Source of the DNA: Paenibacillus psychroresistens
GTDB lineage: Bacteria > Bacillota > Bacilli > Paenibacillales > NBRC-103111
Direction of reading: 5' to 3'
Length of the DNA stretch: 64,000 nt
Assembly: GCF_009728935.1 (NCBI RefSeq)
Contig: NZ_CP034235.1
Coordinates: forward strand, 74,501 to 138,500
Shown: positions 27,086 through 36,235 of the stretch, piece after piece
Numbering within the stretch: the stretch's first letter is position 1
Layout of the letters: every line of letters starts with the position of its first letter
Notes under the pieces: model-generated
The model's database searches: none
What the model was told of the DNA's origin: nothing
What the model saw: only the letters and a program-made list of their open reading frames with translations
Program-made: the position numbers and the translations under genes

Positions 27086-27370
27086 ATGGCTAGAGGAAGT
27101 AAAGCTAAGGTTGTTCCAGAATCGAAAAACGCATTGGATATGTTAAAGTACGAAATTGCCGCTGAATTAGGTTTGCCAGTAGGGAAAAGCTATCTAAGCA
27201 AACTTGATGTCAACACAGAGTTTGCATCTGAGTTAGGTTCTATCCAAGCTTCAAGTTTACATGAAGATTATTGGGGACATATATCCTCAAGAGATTCTGG
27301 AGCTGTAGGTGGAACAATTACACAAAGATTGATTCAACGGGCAGAAGAAACGCTATTTTCTATAAAATAA
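27086..27370 (+). CDS. Alpha/beta-type small acid-soluble spore protein
   Basis: Binds and protects DNA in the dormant spore and is degraded by the GPR protease at germination. The conserved halves are MLKYEIAAELGLP (residues about 19-31, containing the GPR cleavage region KYE-IA) and GAVGGTITQRLIQRAEE (about 73-89). The total of 94 residues exceeds the usual 60-75 because of a non-conserved segment between the halves (about 34-70, with SYLSKLDVN and EDYWGHISSRD). GAGGAGGTGA precedes the ATG, and a strong terminator follows, so it is a single-gene unit. Confidence 0.9.
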   Translation: MARGSKAKVVPESKNALDMLKYEIAAELGLPVGKSYLSKLDVNTEFASELGSIQASSLHEDYWGHISSRDSGAVGGTITQRLIQRAEETLFSIK

Positions 27371-27383
27371 TTCCTCACTAAAT

Positions 27384-27428
27384 AAACACCGCCAAACGTA
27401 GATAATCTATGATTGGCTGGTGTTTTTT
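27384..27428 (+). terminator. Intrinsic terminator of the SASP gene
   Basis: ACACC-GCCAA pairs with TTGGC-TGGTGT with an inner TAGAT/ATCTA arm, followed by TTTTTTT. Confidence 0.85.
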
Positions 27429-27475
27429 TATGCGGATAATTATTGTTAAGATTTTGGTTCAAGGGACCGAAAAAA

Positions 27476-27504
27476 TTGACACTACCCGACAAATCAAGTA
27501 CCAT
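27476..27504 (+). promoter_or_regulatory. Sigma-A promoter of metK
   Basis: A perfect TTGACA (27476-27481), 17 bp, TACCAT (27499-27504), 33 bases before the metK start. Confidence 0.6.
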
Positions 27505-27536
27505 AATCTGTAGAATAAATTGGGGAGGTCGAGGAT

Positions 27537-28742
27537 ATGACGACTTCAAACGCTAAGCGTTTGTTTACATCAGAATCAGTGACGGAGGGTCATCCGGATA
27601 AAATATGCGATCAAATTTCGGATGCTGTATTGGATGCATTTTTAGAACAGGATCCTAATGCGCGTGTTGCCTGTGAAGTAGCCGTTGCTACCGGTCTGGT
27701 TTTGGTTATTGGAGAGATTAGCAGTAAAGCAGATTACGTGGATATTGCGGCAATTGCACGCAAAACAATTAAAGAAATTGGTTATACTCGTGCTAAGTTC
27801 GGTTTTGACTCCCAGACTTGCGCTGTACTGGTTTCTTTGAACGAACAGTCAGCTGATATTGCCCAAGGGGTAGATCAAGCGTTAGAAGCCCGTGAAGGCG
27901 ATATGACGGACGAGCAGATCGAAGCACTAGGTGCAGGAGATCAAGGTTTAATGTTTGGTTTTGCAGTTAATGAGACACCTGAGCTAATGCCGTTGCCAAT
28001 TGCACTTGCACATCGTATTGCACGCCGTTTAGCAGAAGTTCGCAAGAATGGTACATTAAGCTACCTTCGTCCAGACGGTAAAACGCAAGTAACCGTTGAA
28101 TATGAAGGCGATACACCGGTTCGTGTTGATACCATTGTTGTTTCCACACAGCATGCAGAAGAAATTACATTAGAGCAGATCAAACAGGATATTCATGAAC
28201 ACGTGATTAAACCTGTTGTTCCAGCTGAATTATTGGATGCAGCAACCAAATATTTTATTAATCCTACGGGTCGGTTTGTAATTGGTGGACCGCAAGGGGA
28301 TGCAGGGCTAACTGGGCGTAAAATCATCGTAGATACTTACGGCGGATATGCGCGTCATGGCGGCGGCGCTTTCTCGGGTAAAGATCCAACTAAGGTAGAC
28401 CGTTCTGCAGCTTATGCTGCTCGTTATGTAGCGAAGAATGTAGTTGCTGCTGGTTTAGCGGATAAAGTAGAAATTCAATTGGCTTATGCTATTGGAGTTG
28501 CACGTCCGGTATCTATCGCAGTTGATACATTTGGTACTGGTAAAGTCAGCGAAGCTAAGCTTGTTGAAATTATTGGCAAGAACTTTGATTTGCGTTCGGC
28601 TGGGATTATCAAGGAATTGGATCTTCGTCGTCCGATTTATCGTCAAACAGCGGCTTATGGACATTTTGGCCGTTTGGATGTAGATCTTCCTTGGGAAAGA
28701 ACAGACAAAGCGGACAAGCTTAAAGCAGATGCGTTTGCATAA
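27537..28742 (+). CDS. metK: S-adenosylmethionine synthetase MetK
   Basis: Makes SAM from ATP and methionine. It has 401 residues with all three family signatures: the N-terminal [31 protein letters not shown] (about 132-143) and the glycine-rich [19 protein letters not shown] (about 280-298). The ATG follows GGGGAGGTCGAGG. The gene has its own promoter and terminator. In B. subtilis metK is under a SAM-I (S-box) riboswitch; the leader here is only about 25-30 bases long and shows no S-box. Confidence 0.98.
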   Translation: MTTSNAKRLFTSESVTEGHPDKICDQISDAVLDAFLEQDPNARVACEVAVATGLVLVIGEISSKADYVDIAAIARKTIKEIGYTRAKFGFDSQTCAVLVSLNEQSADIAQGVDQALEAREGDMTDEQIEALGAGDQGLMFGFAVNETPELMPLPIALAHRIARRLAEVRKNGTLSYLRPDGKTQVTVEYEGDTPVRVDTIVVSTQHAEEITLEQIKQDIHEHVIKPVVPAELLDAATKYFINPTGRFVIGGPQGDAGLTGRKIIVDTYGGYARHGGGAFSGKDPTKVDRSAAYAARYVAKNVVAAGLADKVEIQLAYAIGVARPVSIAVDTFGTGKVSEAKLVEIIGKNFDLRSAGIIKELDLRRPIYRQTAAYGHFGRLDVDLPWERTDKADKLKADAFA

Positions 28743-28771
28743 GCCTCGGCATATATAATAACGATAAATTA

Positions 28772-28797
28772 AGGCCATCCTTCGGGGTGGCTTTTTT
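28772..28797 (+). terminator. Intrinsic terminator of metK
   Basis: GGCCATCC-TTCG-GGGTGGC hairpin with a stable UUCG-type loop, followed by TTTTTT. Confidence 0.9.
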
Positions 28798-28906
28798 ATA
28801 TTTCCAGCCCTTTTTTGGATTTGTGACTAAAGCCCTATAACGAATATCGTAACTTTTTTACTAGTTTAGGAGTCTATTAGTCATAACACTTAAAAGGAGA
28901 TCAGCT

Positions 28907-31585
28907 ATGAATCTGCAAAAAATCAAGACAACGCAGCCATTATTGAAGAAAATTACAGGGATTTGTATCGCTTCCACCTTGATCGTATCCGCTTTACAAC
29001 CACTTGGTTTAGGGAATTTGGCACCCTCTATTAACGTAGCTACAGCAGCAACAACACCGAAATTATCCGTCCCGGCTTGGGTGAATATAAAACAGGAGCC
29101 TCTTACAGCAGGAGCTTATTTGCGCAATTACGTATGGTCTTCTATACGTGCTAATAAAGAGATTCACACGGATGTGTCTGTCGTAGAAGTAGATTTACAG
29201 AATGCCTATGTCCGTTTAGATGTGATGACAGGAGTGAACAATCAGACTACTATAAAAGATAGTGTTCGTGATATGGCAAATTCAACAGGAGCCGTAGCAG
29301 GGACGAATGGAGACTTTTTCAATACACAATCTGAAAATGTGCCGATGGGTGCGGATATTGCACAGGGCGTGCTGATGACATCTCCACAGCTGGAGACACC
29401 AGGCTATTATAATTTTGCAATTACGGCGGATAATAAGCCGGTCGTTGATATGTTTTCTTTCCAAGGACAGGTTCAAACAGCAGACGGTGCCGTATTCCCG
29501 ATTAATGGTGTGAACAAATCCTATTATTGGACGGAGTCCCCAACTGTGCACCACAGTCATGATAACTCTATTTTTGTCTATACCAATGCATGGGGAAAGA
29601 CAGGTCGTGCAGTTGATAGAAATGCCAATTTAAAAGAGGTTTTGGTGCAAAATAATGTTATTCAGCAAATTGCTGATAAAGGTGCGTTGCCGATCATTGC
29701 TCCAGTAGATGGTTATATTCTACGGACAGAGGGAACGGCGGCTCAATTTGTAAGAGATCATATGCATGTTGGCGATCCGATTACATCAACCTATGGAATT
29801 ATTCCGCAAGATCCAACGAAAACCTATGACACTAGTAAATTTAAAATGATGATAGGCGGACAAACGATTTTGGTGGACAATGGCAAGCCTTCTGCATACT
29901 CGCGGACAAGCGCTGAAATTGGCGGTTACCGTTCACGCACAGGGATTGGATATTCACAGGATCAGCGATATGCTTATTTGATTACAGCAGAAGCTAGCAA
30001 TGATAGTGCTGGGGCAAGTATAGCAGAGTTCCAGCAAATTATGGTAGCGGCAGGGGTTTGGAAGGGTATGAATCTTGATGGTGGCGGTTCTACTCAATTG
30101 GTGGCTCGTCCTTTGGGATCGACAACGGTCTCTATGGTTAATCAAACTGAGAATAGCTATGAACGTCCCGTTGTAAATGGTGTAGGCGTCTATTCTTCAG
30201 CACCAAAAGGCAGTTTGAAGGGCTTAGTTTTTACAGGCTCTAACGCGGTTTTTTTGAATGAGCCTGTGACGTTTACGCTTAAAGGCTACGACGAGTATTA
30301 TAATCCAATAGAAGTTCCTGCGGATACCAAATGGACAGATGCATCGGGTATAGGTACTTTTGAAGGCAATATATTTAAAGCCAAAAAAACGGGTACGGCG
30401 ACGGTAAAGGCAACGGTAGGCGGAATTAGTCAAACCTTGAAAGTGCAGGTTATTGGTAGAGAGGATATTGCTAGCTTGAGTCTGGTTCCAGCTACGCCAT
30501 TCTTAAGTGAGGATGCTACCATCCCATTGACCATTAAGGTTACTACTAAATCGGGAGTATCCCGTACTATTTCTGCGGCAGGATTGCCTATGGAAATCAG
30601 TGGGTTTAAAGGAGAAATTAATGGAGATAAGCTTCATGTAACTAGCTTGGATGGAAGTACTATGGGACAGATCGTAGTGCATTATGACGGCTTTAGCAGC
30701 ATGCTTACTCTACCAATTGGTACTAGCACATTATGGGCTGATTTTGAAAAAGTGAATCCTACATTGTCCTATGAAGCATATCCTGTTGGCGTAACAGGGG
30801 CTGTATATAATATCAACAACGAGATTCATCTACAATATGATTTTACCGGTGGCGGAGCAAGCAATAAAGCTTCCTATGCGGTTTTTGGCGATCCTGAGAA
30901 AGGTACACCTGTTAAGGGCGAGCCGCAAAAGCTAAGTCTACGATTATATGGAGATAATAGCTTGAATATGCTGCGTACTGAAGCTTTTGATAAGAATGGT
31001 AAGCTGCAAAGAATTGATATCGTTAAAAGTATTAATTGGACGGGGTGGAAAACAGTTGAAGTGGACCTAAGCTCGCTCAACCTTGTTTATCCGATCTCCA
31101 TTCAACACATTTATGTGGCGAGTCCAGCGCTAGGTCAGGATGAACGAGCTACGACAGGCGAAATTTATTTTGATGATGTTATCTTCTCTTATAAAACTGC
31201 ATTGCCGCAGCTTGCTAAGAATCAGGTGAAGCTGACGATTAATAAAAGAACCATCACGGTTAATGGTACATCTAAAACGATTGACCAAGCTCCGCTAAAT
31301 ATAGACGGAAATACTCTAGTTCCAGTAAGGTTTGTAATCGAGCAGCTAGGTGGAGCTATTAAGTGGGATCCAAAAGAAGAAAAAGTTTCTATCCTGCGGG
31401 GCAATCAGTTGATTGATTTCTGGATCGGCAAAAAGGATTTTATTATGAGTGGAACAGCAGCTACCTCTTTAGCAGCCCCACAAATTATTAATGGCCGTAC
31501 GATGGTGCCGCTTCGTGTATTGTCCGAAAAACTGGGCTGGACGGTTACCTGGAATGATAAAACGAAATCAATAACCTTGGAATAA
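28907..31585 (+). CDS. Secreted phosphodiester-glycosidase-like protein with copper-amine-oxidase-type C-terminal domains
   Basis: An 892-residue exported protein. A signal peptide occupies residues about 1-45. Residues about 80-430 form a NAGPA/phosphodiester glycosidase domain: GTNGDFFN, GYRSRTGIGYSQD and MNLDGGGSTQLV are the family hallmarks. A bacterial Ig-like domain follows (about 435-515), then a beta-rich segment. The last about 125 residues are a copper-amine-oxidase N-domain-like repeat pair (LVPVRFVIEQLGGAIKWD and MVPLRVLSEKLGWTVTW), common in Paenibacillus surface proteins. The family removes GlcNAc-1-phosphodiesters, so a role in trimming wall or capsule polymers is plausible; the substrate is unknown. 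Confidence 0.85.
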   Translation: MNLQKIKTTQPLLKKITGICIASTLIVSALQPLGLGNLAPSINVATAATTPKLSVPAWVNIKQEPLTAGAYLRNYVWSSIRANKEIHTDVSVVEVDLQNAYVRLDVMTGVNNQTTIKDSVRDMANSTGAVAGTNGDFFNTQSENVPMGADIAQGVLMTSPQLETPGYYNFAITADNKPVVDMFSFQGQVQTADGAVFPINGVNKSYYWTESPTVHHSHDNSIFVYTNAWGKTGRAVDRNANLKEVLVQNNVIQQIADKGALPIIAPVDGYILRTEGTAAQFVRDHMHVGDPITSTYGIIPQDPTKTYDTSKFKMMIGGQTILVDNGKPSAYSRTSAEIGGYRSRTGIGYSQDQRYAYLITAEASNDSAGASIAEFQQIMVAAGVWKGMNLDGGGSTQLVARPLGSTTVSMVNQTENSYERPVVNGVGVYSSAPKGSLKGLVFTGSNAVFLNEPVTFTLKGYDEYYNPIEVPADTKWTDASGIGTFEGNIFKAKKTGTATVKATVGGISQTLKVQVIGREDIASLSLVPATPFLSEDATIPLTIKVTTKSGVSRTISAAGLPMEISGFKGEINGDKLHVTSLDGSTMGQIVVHYDGFSSMLTLPIGTSTLWADFEKVNPTLSYEAYPVGVTGAVYNINNEIHLQYDFTGGGASNKASYAVFGDPEKGTPVKGEPQKLSLRLYGDNSLNMLRTEAFDKNGKLQRIDIVKSINWTGWKTVEVDLSSLNLVYPISIQHIYVASPALGQDERATTGEIYFDDVIFSYKTALPQLAKNQVKLTINKRTITVNGTSKTIDQAPLNIDGNTLVPVRFVIEQLGGAIKWDPKEEKVSILRGNQLIDFWIGKKDFIMSGTAATSLAAPQIINGRTMVPLRVLSEKLGWTVTWNDKTKSITLE

Positions 31586-31686
31586 TTTGGTTACTTTTGA
31601 TATTAGGTCTATATGATCTTTCAATTGTGAACAAATATGATAAAATAGATTACAAAGGTATACGTTTTTAGGGAGGCTCGTTTCAA

Positions 31687-32835
31687 TTGCAGCTGGATTC
31701 CATAGATAATATTCTTAAAAATGCTCTTGAAGCGGTAGAAAGCAGCAAGTATCAAATCTTTGAAATATGCGAAACGGCTCGTGGTGAGAGGAATTCACTG
31801 TATAGTGAGCTTCAGCGAGTTATGGAGGAAACGACGGAAACGATTGATATTGTCGATAAGCTGGAGCTGGATTACAAACGCTCACGTATTCGCTTAACCG
31901 AAGTCAGTCGTGATTTTCGTCGCTTCTCGGAAGATGACATTCGCATTGCATATGAGGCTGCAACTGGCTTTCAGATGCAGTTGACCCTCTTTCGCGAGAA
32001 GGAAGAGAACTTGAAGCAACGCAGGGATGACCTGCAGAAGCGTGTCAAGAACGTGGACAAGCAAGTTGAACGTGCGGAAACAGTTGTTTCCCAGATGAAC
32101 GTAGTTACGGAATATTTAACTGGTGACTTGAATCAAGTTACGCGAATTCTGGAGTCAGCGAAGAATCGTCAGCTGTTGGGTCTGAAGATTGTTCTGGCAC
32201 AAGAAGAGGAGCGTAAGCGGATCGCTCGTGAGATTCATGATGGGTTGGCACAAACCATGGCTAACGTAGTTCTTAGGTCGGAGATTGCCGAACGAATGCT
32301 AGGTATGCAGCAGTACCCCGCTGTGAAGGAAGAGCTCATTGATCTTAAAGGACAGGTACGAGGAAGCTTGGAAGAAGTAAGGAAGATTATTTTTAATCTA
32401 CGTCCAATGGCGCTTGATGATTTAGGTCTCACGCCAACGCTGCGTAAATATATACAAGATTTTGAAGATAAGACCAAGGTACACACGAAGCTAGATATAT
32501 TGGGAAGAGAGACTAGATTGCCGTCAGGTATGGAAATAGCGATCTTTCGTTTAGTACAAGAGTCTTTCTCTAATGTTCTTAAGCATTCCAGTGCTACCTC
32601 GGTCACTCTAGAAATAACGTTTCAGAAGCAAATGGTCAAAATAATGATTATGGATAATGGAATTGGTTTTGATGTGGATTATACAGAAGCTAGAGCATCT
32701 GCTGGCAACCATTTTGGATTAATGGGCATGCGAGAACGCGTGGAACTGCTTGAGGGGCGGATGGATATTGAATCTGCTAAAGGCGAAGGTACACGCGTAT
32801 CCATGCTTATTCCTATAAGTTCCGAAACACAATAG
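31687..32835 (+). CDS. degS: Cytoplasmic sensor histidine kinase DegS
   Basis: Phosphorylates DegU to control exoenzymes, competence, motility and biofilm choices. It has 382 residues and no membrane segment. A sensor region rich in coiled coil (about 1-170) is followed by the HisKA_3 motif EEERKRIAREIHDGLAQT with His184, and a HATPase domain with DNGIGFD and GLMGMRERVELLEG. The start is TTG at 31687 with GGGAGGC upstream. The degU start is 14 bases after the stop, giving the standard degS-degU operon. Confidence 0.96.
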   Translation: MQLDSIDNILKNALEAVESSKYQIFEICETARGERNSLYSELQRVMEETTETIDIVDKLELDYKRSRIRLTEVSRDFRRFSEDDIRIAYEAATGFQMQLTLFREKEENLKQRRDDLQKRVKNVDKQVERAETVVSQMNVVTEYLTGDLNQVTRILESAKNRQLLGLKIVLAQEEERKRIAREIHDGLAQTMANVVLRSEIAERMLGMQQYPAVKEELIDLKGQVRGSLEEVRKIIFNLRPMALDDLGLTPTLRKYIQDFEDKTKVHTKLDILGRETRLPSGMEIAIFRLVQESFSNVLKHSSATSVTLEITFQKQMVKIMIMDNGIGFDVDYTEARASAGNHFGLMGMRERVELLEGRMDIESAKGEGTRVSMLIPISSETQ

Positions 32836-32849
32836 AGGAGGATCGTATT

Positions 32850-33575
32850 ATGAATGCAGCAATTAATAGCAATCGAGTAGTCAAAGTTGTTCTCGCCGAC
32901 GATCACCAGCTGTTTCGTGAAGGTGTGAAGCGAATTATTAATATGGAGAACGATATGGAAGTCATCGGTGAGTGTGGTGACGGTATTCAAGTCATTGAGC
33001 TGTGTAATGAGTTGAATCCAGATATTGTGCTTATGGACATTAACATGCCCGTTGAGAACGGAGTTGTGGCCACTGAACGAATCCGCGAAATTTTTCCACA
33101 TATTAAGGTAATTATTCTTTCTATTCATGACGATGAGTCATATGTTTTTGAAACCTTGCGCAAGGGCGCGCTTGGGTACTTGTTGAAAGATATGGAACCA
33201 GAATCATTAATAAGCGCAATTCGCTCTGTTGTAATTGGGCATGCTTACATACATCCTAAGGTTACAGGTAAACTGATTAATCAGCTGCGCCGCATGACTT
33301 ATCTGGACGAAGTGAGCGAAGCCAACCGCGGAGCAGAGGTTAAGGAAGCTGGAGTTAAATTTGTGGATTCACCAACGAATCCGTTAACAAGACGTGAGGC
33401 AGAGGTTCTACGTTTAATGGCTGAAGGAAAGAGCAATAAGTCAATTGGTGAGTTCCTATTCATCAGTGAGAAAACAGTAAAAAATCATGTAAGCAGTATT
33501 CTACAGAAATTAAATGTGGACGACCGTACCCAAGCAGTAATCAATGCTATTAAAAACGGCTGGGTCACTTTATAA
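32850..33575 (+). CDS. degU: Response regulator DegU
   Basis: NarL/FixJ-type regulator, 241 residues. The receiver domain (about 9-125) has the acidic pair in VVLADDHQLFREG, the phosphoacceptor Asp63 in VLMDINMP, and the conserved Lys in LLKDM. The LuxR-type HTH (about 177-240) reads LTRREAEVLRLMAEGKSN to KTVKNHVSSILQKL. GAGGAGGA precedes the ATG. It lies upstream of comFA, a known DegU-linked target in B. subtilis. Confidence 0.97.
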   Translation: MNAAINSNRVVKVVLADDHQLFREGVKRIINMENDMEVIGECGDGIQVIELCNELNPDIVLMDINMPVENGVVATERIREIFPHIKVIILSIHDDESYVFETLRKGALGYLLKDMEPESLISAIRSVVIGHAYIHPKVTGKLINQLRRMTYLDEVSEANRGAEVKEAGVKFVDSPTNPLTRREAEVLRLMAEGKSNKSIGEFLFISEKTVKNHVSSILQKLNVDDRTQAVINAIKNGWVTL

Positions 33576-33666
33576 AATAGTAAAAAATAGCAGTATTCAT
33601 CCTATGAACCCTAGGAACTCTACTTCACTTTTCGGCATATACTGTCGCTAAGAGGAGGGATTCCTT

Positions 33667-34056
33667 ATGGTAATAGGATTGATTTGGATTATGGGGATAT
33701 ATGGGTTATGTGCTTTGCTAGTGCTTGGGTTACATCGATTGCAGCAGAAAAAGCCGATTCATGTGGCTTTGGTTACGCTGAATAACCAAACACAGATTGA
33801 GTGGTATCTACGTTCGTTTCTATGGGTATCCGTGCTAAGAGGCCGTTCGATTTACCTAACGGTGTTCGATGCAGGCTCAACGGATGAGACCTTAGCTATC
33901 GTTACTAAGCTTGCTTTAGATCGGGATAATATTAAAGTTGAGACTTCTACAGATGGAGTTTCTACTTATATGAATCAGCATGGCGAGGATGCGGTGATCG
34001 TACTGCAATTAATGAATCAATCTAAGGAAGCTAGCTGGCTTAAACCACATTTGTAG
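33667..34056 (+). CDS. Small membrane protein resembling a glycosyltransferase fragment
   Basis: A 129-residue protein with an N-terminal membrane segment (about 3-22), then a short domain with DAGSTDETLAIVTKLA, which resembles the start of the GT2 glycosyltransferase nucleotide-binding fold. It is far too short for a full enzyme and lacks the catalytic half. AGAGGAGGGA precedes the ATG. It sits between degU and comFA; I recall similar short genes at this place in other Paenibacillus. Function unknown; it may be a remnant or a stand-alone regulatory domain. Confidence 0.65.
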   Translation: MVIGLIWIMGIYGLCALLVLGLHRLQQKKPIHVALVTLNNQTQIEWYLRSFLWVSVLRGRSIYLTVFDAGSTDETLAIVTKLALDRDNIKVETSTDGVSTYMNQHGEDAVIVLQLMNQSKEASWLKPHL

Positions 34057-34103
34057 AGCGCTTACAAAAGATTAAGTTTAATTTGGTCAGAAGGTGGGAT
34101 GGA

Positions 34104-35936
34104 ATGAAGGCATCGCTTTATGCAATTCGAGTCAATCAAGAGTGGTCCTGGCGAGCATCTTTGAATGATAAAGTGGATCAAGCCTTCTGGTTTCACCATA
34201 ATGAGGGTAAACCGGAAATTATGCAGCTGTATCCGCTTATTTCATGGGGACAGGCTCTATGGCTGCAGCAATGGATGAATGAATGTTCACAACGATTTAA
34301 AGATGTTGATTTAACTGAGGTCAGGTGGGAATTAATAAAAGCACTAAGAGTTGTAAAAGCGAGTCCGGATTTATTGAGAAAGCTGAACTTGAGCTTATGG
34401 AATGGACAGCTGTTGGAGCAGACGACTAATAAAGGAAGCTCTTTAGTATGGGTGAAGGCTATGCAAGGAAGGGCGCTGCTTCCTAACGAATGGATTGATT
34501 TTCTTAATGAAATGAAGCCTTCACCACAGCCGTTATCCATTACAGAAGGGACGCTTCAATTACAGGAAGCTTATTTAAAAGGACTTATTGAAGTATCGCA
34601 AGGTGTTTTTTTTGTGAAGAAACAGTCTTTATGGCGAACTAATTACGAACCTCGCTGTTCTCGATGCGGAAGTGGTTCAGCGCAATTGCGTTGGACTTTT
34701 TGTGTTTTCTGTGAGGGGCCATGCCCCTATTGTGAGGAATGCTTGACTATGGGACGAGCTCGATTCTGCACACCGCTGGTTCACGGAGTGAATGTAGTGG
34801 AGACTGCTTGGAAAGCTGCACCTATGAAGTCATTGGCGCAATGGAGCTTGAATGCGGCGCAAACTGAGGCGGCAGCAGCGGGGCTGCAATTCCTCGAACA
34901 GACAGCTATACAACTGACAGGACATGCGCAGCTTCCAAGAGATATACCGTGTTTTTTAATATGGGCGGTAACAGGAGCGGGTAAAACAGAAATGATTTAC
35001 CCGTTAATTGAGCATGAGCTTGCACAGGGACGTAAAGTCATGATTGCGACTCCGCGTAAAGACGTTGTACTGGAGCTGCTGCCTCGTATTCAAGCTGCCT
35101 TTCCAAAGCAGTCTGTTATAGCTTTATATGGAGGAAGTCGTCAGCGATGGGAGCAAGGGGAAATTACCTTGGCAACCACACATCAATTGCTGCGTTTCTC
35201 TCAGGGCTTTGATCTGGTTATTTTAGATGAGTTGGATGCCTTCCCCTACCATAATAACCCGATGCTAGAATTCGCAGCCCAAAAAGCATGCAAGCCAAAT
35301 GGCCGCTTCATTTATCTATCCGCCACTCCACCACCCAAGCTGCAAAAGAGTGCTAAACGTAATCGCCTCCCACATGTTAGAGTACCCGTACGTTTTCATC
35401 AGCATCCGCTGCCAGTACCTAAGGTGCTTTCCATTCCACCATTAAGAAACTGGATTGATAAACGGCAAATACCAGCTAAGCTGCTAAGTAGATTAGAGCA
35501 ATCGCTGGAGCGTGATGCGCAGTTATTTCTATTTGTCTCGCAAATTCGCAACGTTGAGCCTTTGGTTCTTCTATTAAGAAGTTATTTTCAAGATAAAGAG
35601 ATTCAAGGAACACATTCCAAGGATGAGGAGCGCAGCGAGAAAGTTATTGAATTTCGCCAAACACGAATCGATTTACTAGTTACAACAACGATTTTGGAAA
35701 GGGGTATTACCGTAGCCAAAACAGACGTCTTCGTACTAGATGCAGACGCAGCATTATTTGATGAAGCTTCATTAGTGCAAATGGCAGGTAGAGCAGGCAG
35801 GTCTAAAGACGATCCATTTGGAAATGTATATTTTGTCGCATACCAGAGAACCAAAGCTCAAGTAAGCGCAATCAATCAAATCAGCCGTATGAACGGGATA
35901 GCCAAGCAGAAGGGTTATTTTAAGCAAAATACATAA
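34104..35936 (+). CDS. comFA: Competence DNA helicase ComFA
   Basis: ATP-driven helicase/translocase that helps pull transforming DNA into the cytoplasm. From the ATG at 34104 (AAGGTGG upstream) it has 610 residues, longer than the about 460 of B. subtilis ComFA because of an N-terminal extension of about 150-180. A four-cysteine zinc module begins at C185/C188 (CSRCGSG, then FCVFCEGPCPYC). Walker A is TGAGKTEM (Lys294), the Walker B DEAD-variant is DELD (375-378), motif III is SATPP, and the C-terminal helicase half ends in MAGRAGRSKDDPFG. comFC follows, but only after an inserted gene. Confidence 0.93.
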   Translation: MKASLYAIRVNQEWSWRASLNDKVDQAFWFHHNEGKPEIMQLYPLISWGQALWLQQWMNECSQRFKDVDLTEVRWELIKALRVVKASPDLLRKLNLSLWNGQLLEQTTNKGSSLVWVKAMQGRALLPNEWIDFLNEMKPSPQPLSITEGTLQLQEAYLKGLIEVSQGVFFVKKQSLWRTNYEPRCSRCGSGSAQLRWTFCVFCEGPCPYCEECLTMGRARFCTPLVHGVNVVETAWKAAPMKSLAQWSLNAAQTEAAAAGLQFLEQTAIQLTGHAQLPRDIPCFLIWAVTGAGKTEMIYPLIEHELAQGRKVMIATPRKDVVLELLPRIQAAFPKQSVIALYGGSRQRWEQGEITLATTHQLLRFSQGFDLVILDELDAFPYHNNPMLEFAAQKACKPNGRFIYLSATPPPKLQKSAKRNRLPHVRVPVRFHQHPLPVPKVLSIPPLRNWIDKRQIPAKLLSRLEQSLERDAQLFLFVSQIRNVEPLVLLLRSYFQDKEIQGTHSKDEERSEKVIEFRQTRIDLLVTTTILERGITVAKTDVFVLDADAALFDEASLVQMAGRAGRSKDDPFGNVYFVAYQRTKAQVSAINQISRMNGIAKQKGYFKQNT

Positions 35937-36050
35937 GTAGTTCTAAGGTCTTAATCTTCATAAAATAAAAATATAAAAAATTTCAAAAAAAGTGTCAGTT
36001 TTTGGACATGATCTGCCGATATATAATTCATTAACAAGAAATTACTTGAA

Positions 36051-36138
36051 GACTGTGTATTTTTACCTAGATGGCGCGGGTAAGAACAGAGCTAAGGGTA
36101 GCTCACACTTTGAAAGGGGTTGTTAAATCGGCACAGTC
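36051..36138 (+). ncRNA. Candidate structured RNA upstream of the Big_2 gene
   Basis: GACTGTG (36051-36057) and CACAGTC (36132-36138) close an 88-base unit. Inside are a TTACC/GGTAA hairpin (36063-36083), a perfect GAGCTA-AGGG-TAGCTC hairpin (36089-36104), and a weaker ACTTT/GGGGT stem with a GAAA-type loop (36107-36120). A TATAAT at 36022-36027 just upstream could be its promoter -10. I do not recognise a known riboswitch class. A separate sigma-A promoter lies after it, so it may be an independent small RNA or an alternative leader. Confidence 0.45.
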
Positions 36139-36162
36139 CGAATAAAATTTACAAAAAATGGT

Positions 36163-36191
36163 TTGACTTTTGTAGAGCGCTGTCGTATTTT
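36163..36191 (+). promoter_or_regulatory. Sigma-A promoter of the Big_2 protein gene
   Basis: TTGACT (36163-36168), 17 bp, TATTTT (36186-36191), 44 bases before the ATG. Confidence 0.6.
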
Positions 36192-36235
36192 AGGAGAATG
36201 AGTAAGTAGACTATCACATAAGGAGTGAAAGACGA

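Noticed and set aside
32679..33128. 149-codon - strand frame over the degS/degU junction
   Set aside because: Overlaps two certain genes; no motif and no RBS.
36051..36138. Assignment of the structured leader to a c-di-GMP riboswitch
   Set aside because: Big_2-type adhesin genes often carry one, but the conserved aptamer bases of either class are not present.
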